Assembly: GCF_028816475.1 (NCBI RefSeq) | Contig: NZ_CP118247.1 | Location: 620,001 to 684,000, forward strand | Length of the DNA: 64,000 nucleotides | Direction of reading: 5' to 3' | From: Devosia rhodophyticola | Lineage (GTDB): Bacteria; Pseudomonadota; Alphaproteobacteria; Rhizobiales; Devosiaceae | Shown: in pieces, positions 63,851-64,000 of the stretch | Layout: each line of letters opens with the position of its first letter | Numbering within the stretch: position 1 is the first letter of the stretch | Position numbers and translations under genes: made by a program | The notes under the pieces: model-generated | The model's input: the letters and a program-made list of their open reading frames with translations, nothing else | Databases searched by the model: none | What the model was told of the DNA's origin: nothing

Positions 63851-64000
63851 ATGTCGCCCCAATCTCTTCGCAATTTCCGCATCGTCTTGTGGACGCTGGT
63901 CGCCATTGTGGCGGTCGGTGCCACGGCAATGTACCTGTTCAAGCCCCCCGCCCGACCCTTGGGTGTTTCAGGCCAAAGTTTTGCCATGGCTGCAACCACG
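63851..64000 (+). CDS. SCO1/SenC-type copper protein, N-terminus only
   Basis: An open frame from ATG 63851 to the window end: MSPQSLRNFRIVLWTLVAIV, a single transmembrane helix, then LFKPPARPLGVSGQSFAMAATT. The N-terminal anchor followed by RPLGVSGQSF is like alphaproteobacterial SCO proteins, which deliver copper to cytochrome oxidase. The CxxxC site lies beyond the window, so this is provisional. Confidence 0.6.
   Translation, partial: MSPQSLRNFRIVLWTLVAIVAVGATAMYLFKPPARPLGVSGQSFAMAATT

Noticed and set aside
1..64000. CRISPR arrays, insertion sequences, prophage genes, rRNA
   Set aside because: No regularly spaced repeats, transposases, integrases, phage structural genes or rRNA sequences were seen on either strand.

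Overview
The window reads as a chromosomal segment of an alphaproteobacterium of the order Hyphomicrobiales, most like the Devosia/Pelagibacterium group. This is inferred from gene content: a YehZYXW-type osmoprotectant transporter, the rbfA-truB-rpsO-pnp order, a short DUF1127 protein, a hydroxyproline cluster and many solute-binding-protein ABC transporters. Base composition is moderately GC-rich. No species can be named from the sequence alone. No CRISPR array, prophage, insertion sequence or rRNA was seen.

Layout. 1-3.6 kb: osmoprotectant ABC transporter, minus strand, cut by the window start. 4-6.8 kb: YbaK deacylase, DUF1127, a drug/metabolite exporter and a small secreted protein. 6.8-11.1 kb: translation and RNA-decay core (rbfA, truB, rpsO, pnp). 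11.1-13.3 kb: VOC protein, L,D-transpeptidase, mercaptopyruvate sulfurtransferase. 13.3-25.1 kb: a hydroxyproline locus holding enzymes for trans-4-, trans-3- and probably cis-3-hydroxy-L-proline, a branched-chain-type ABC transporter and a divergent GntR regulator with a clear candidate operator. 25-33.3 kb: GH15 glucoamylase-like enzyme, SDR, a J-domain/VWA pair, L-2-hydroxyglutarate oxidase, a galactonate-dehydratase-type enolase and its GntR regulator. 33.4-37 kb: a copper-handling group (multicopper oxidase, DUF305, Cys/His-rich secreted protein) and DUF2249. 37.5-41.9 kb: one giant secreted protein with peptidoglycan-binding and PAN-like domains. 42.1-45.6 kb: dTDP-rhamnose operon rmlACBD. 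45.6-52.5 kb: methyltransferase, LacI regulator, TctB remnant and a CUT1 sugar ABC operon. 52.6-54.1 kb: a compact exosortase locus. 54.4-54.8 kb: tRNA-Gln and tRNA-Pro. 54.9-64 kb: PQQ glucose dehydrogenase, bioY, MBL hydrolase, DUF1499, pdxH, DnaJ-like, Sua5, HDAC-like amidohydrolase, xseB and the start of a SCO protein.

Two themes stand out. First, five genes (livM, lhgO, the exosortase partner, the giant secreted protein and the MBL hydrolase) are each broken by a one-base frameshift. Four are one-base deletions in a run of 5-6 identical bases, which points to homopolymer under-calling in the assembly rather than decay. Second, three separate ABC operons carry a strong hairpin directly after the solute-binding-protein gene, which would favour expression of the binding protein over the permeases.

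The most system-like candidate is the exosortase locus: a 76-residue protein with both a lipoprotein box and a VPGP-type C-terminal sorting tail, translationally coupled to an exosortase with a visible Cys/Arg/His triad, followed by a small secreted partner. It looks like a one-substrate sorting unit. The hydroxyproline locus also contains a proline-racemase-family protein in which both catalytic cysteine positions are replaced (Ser90/Thr256).
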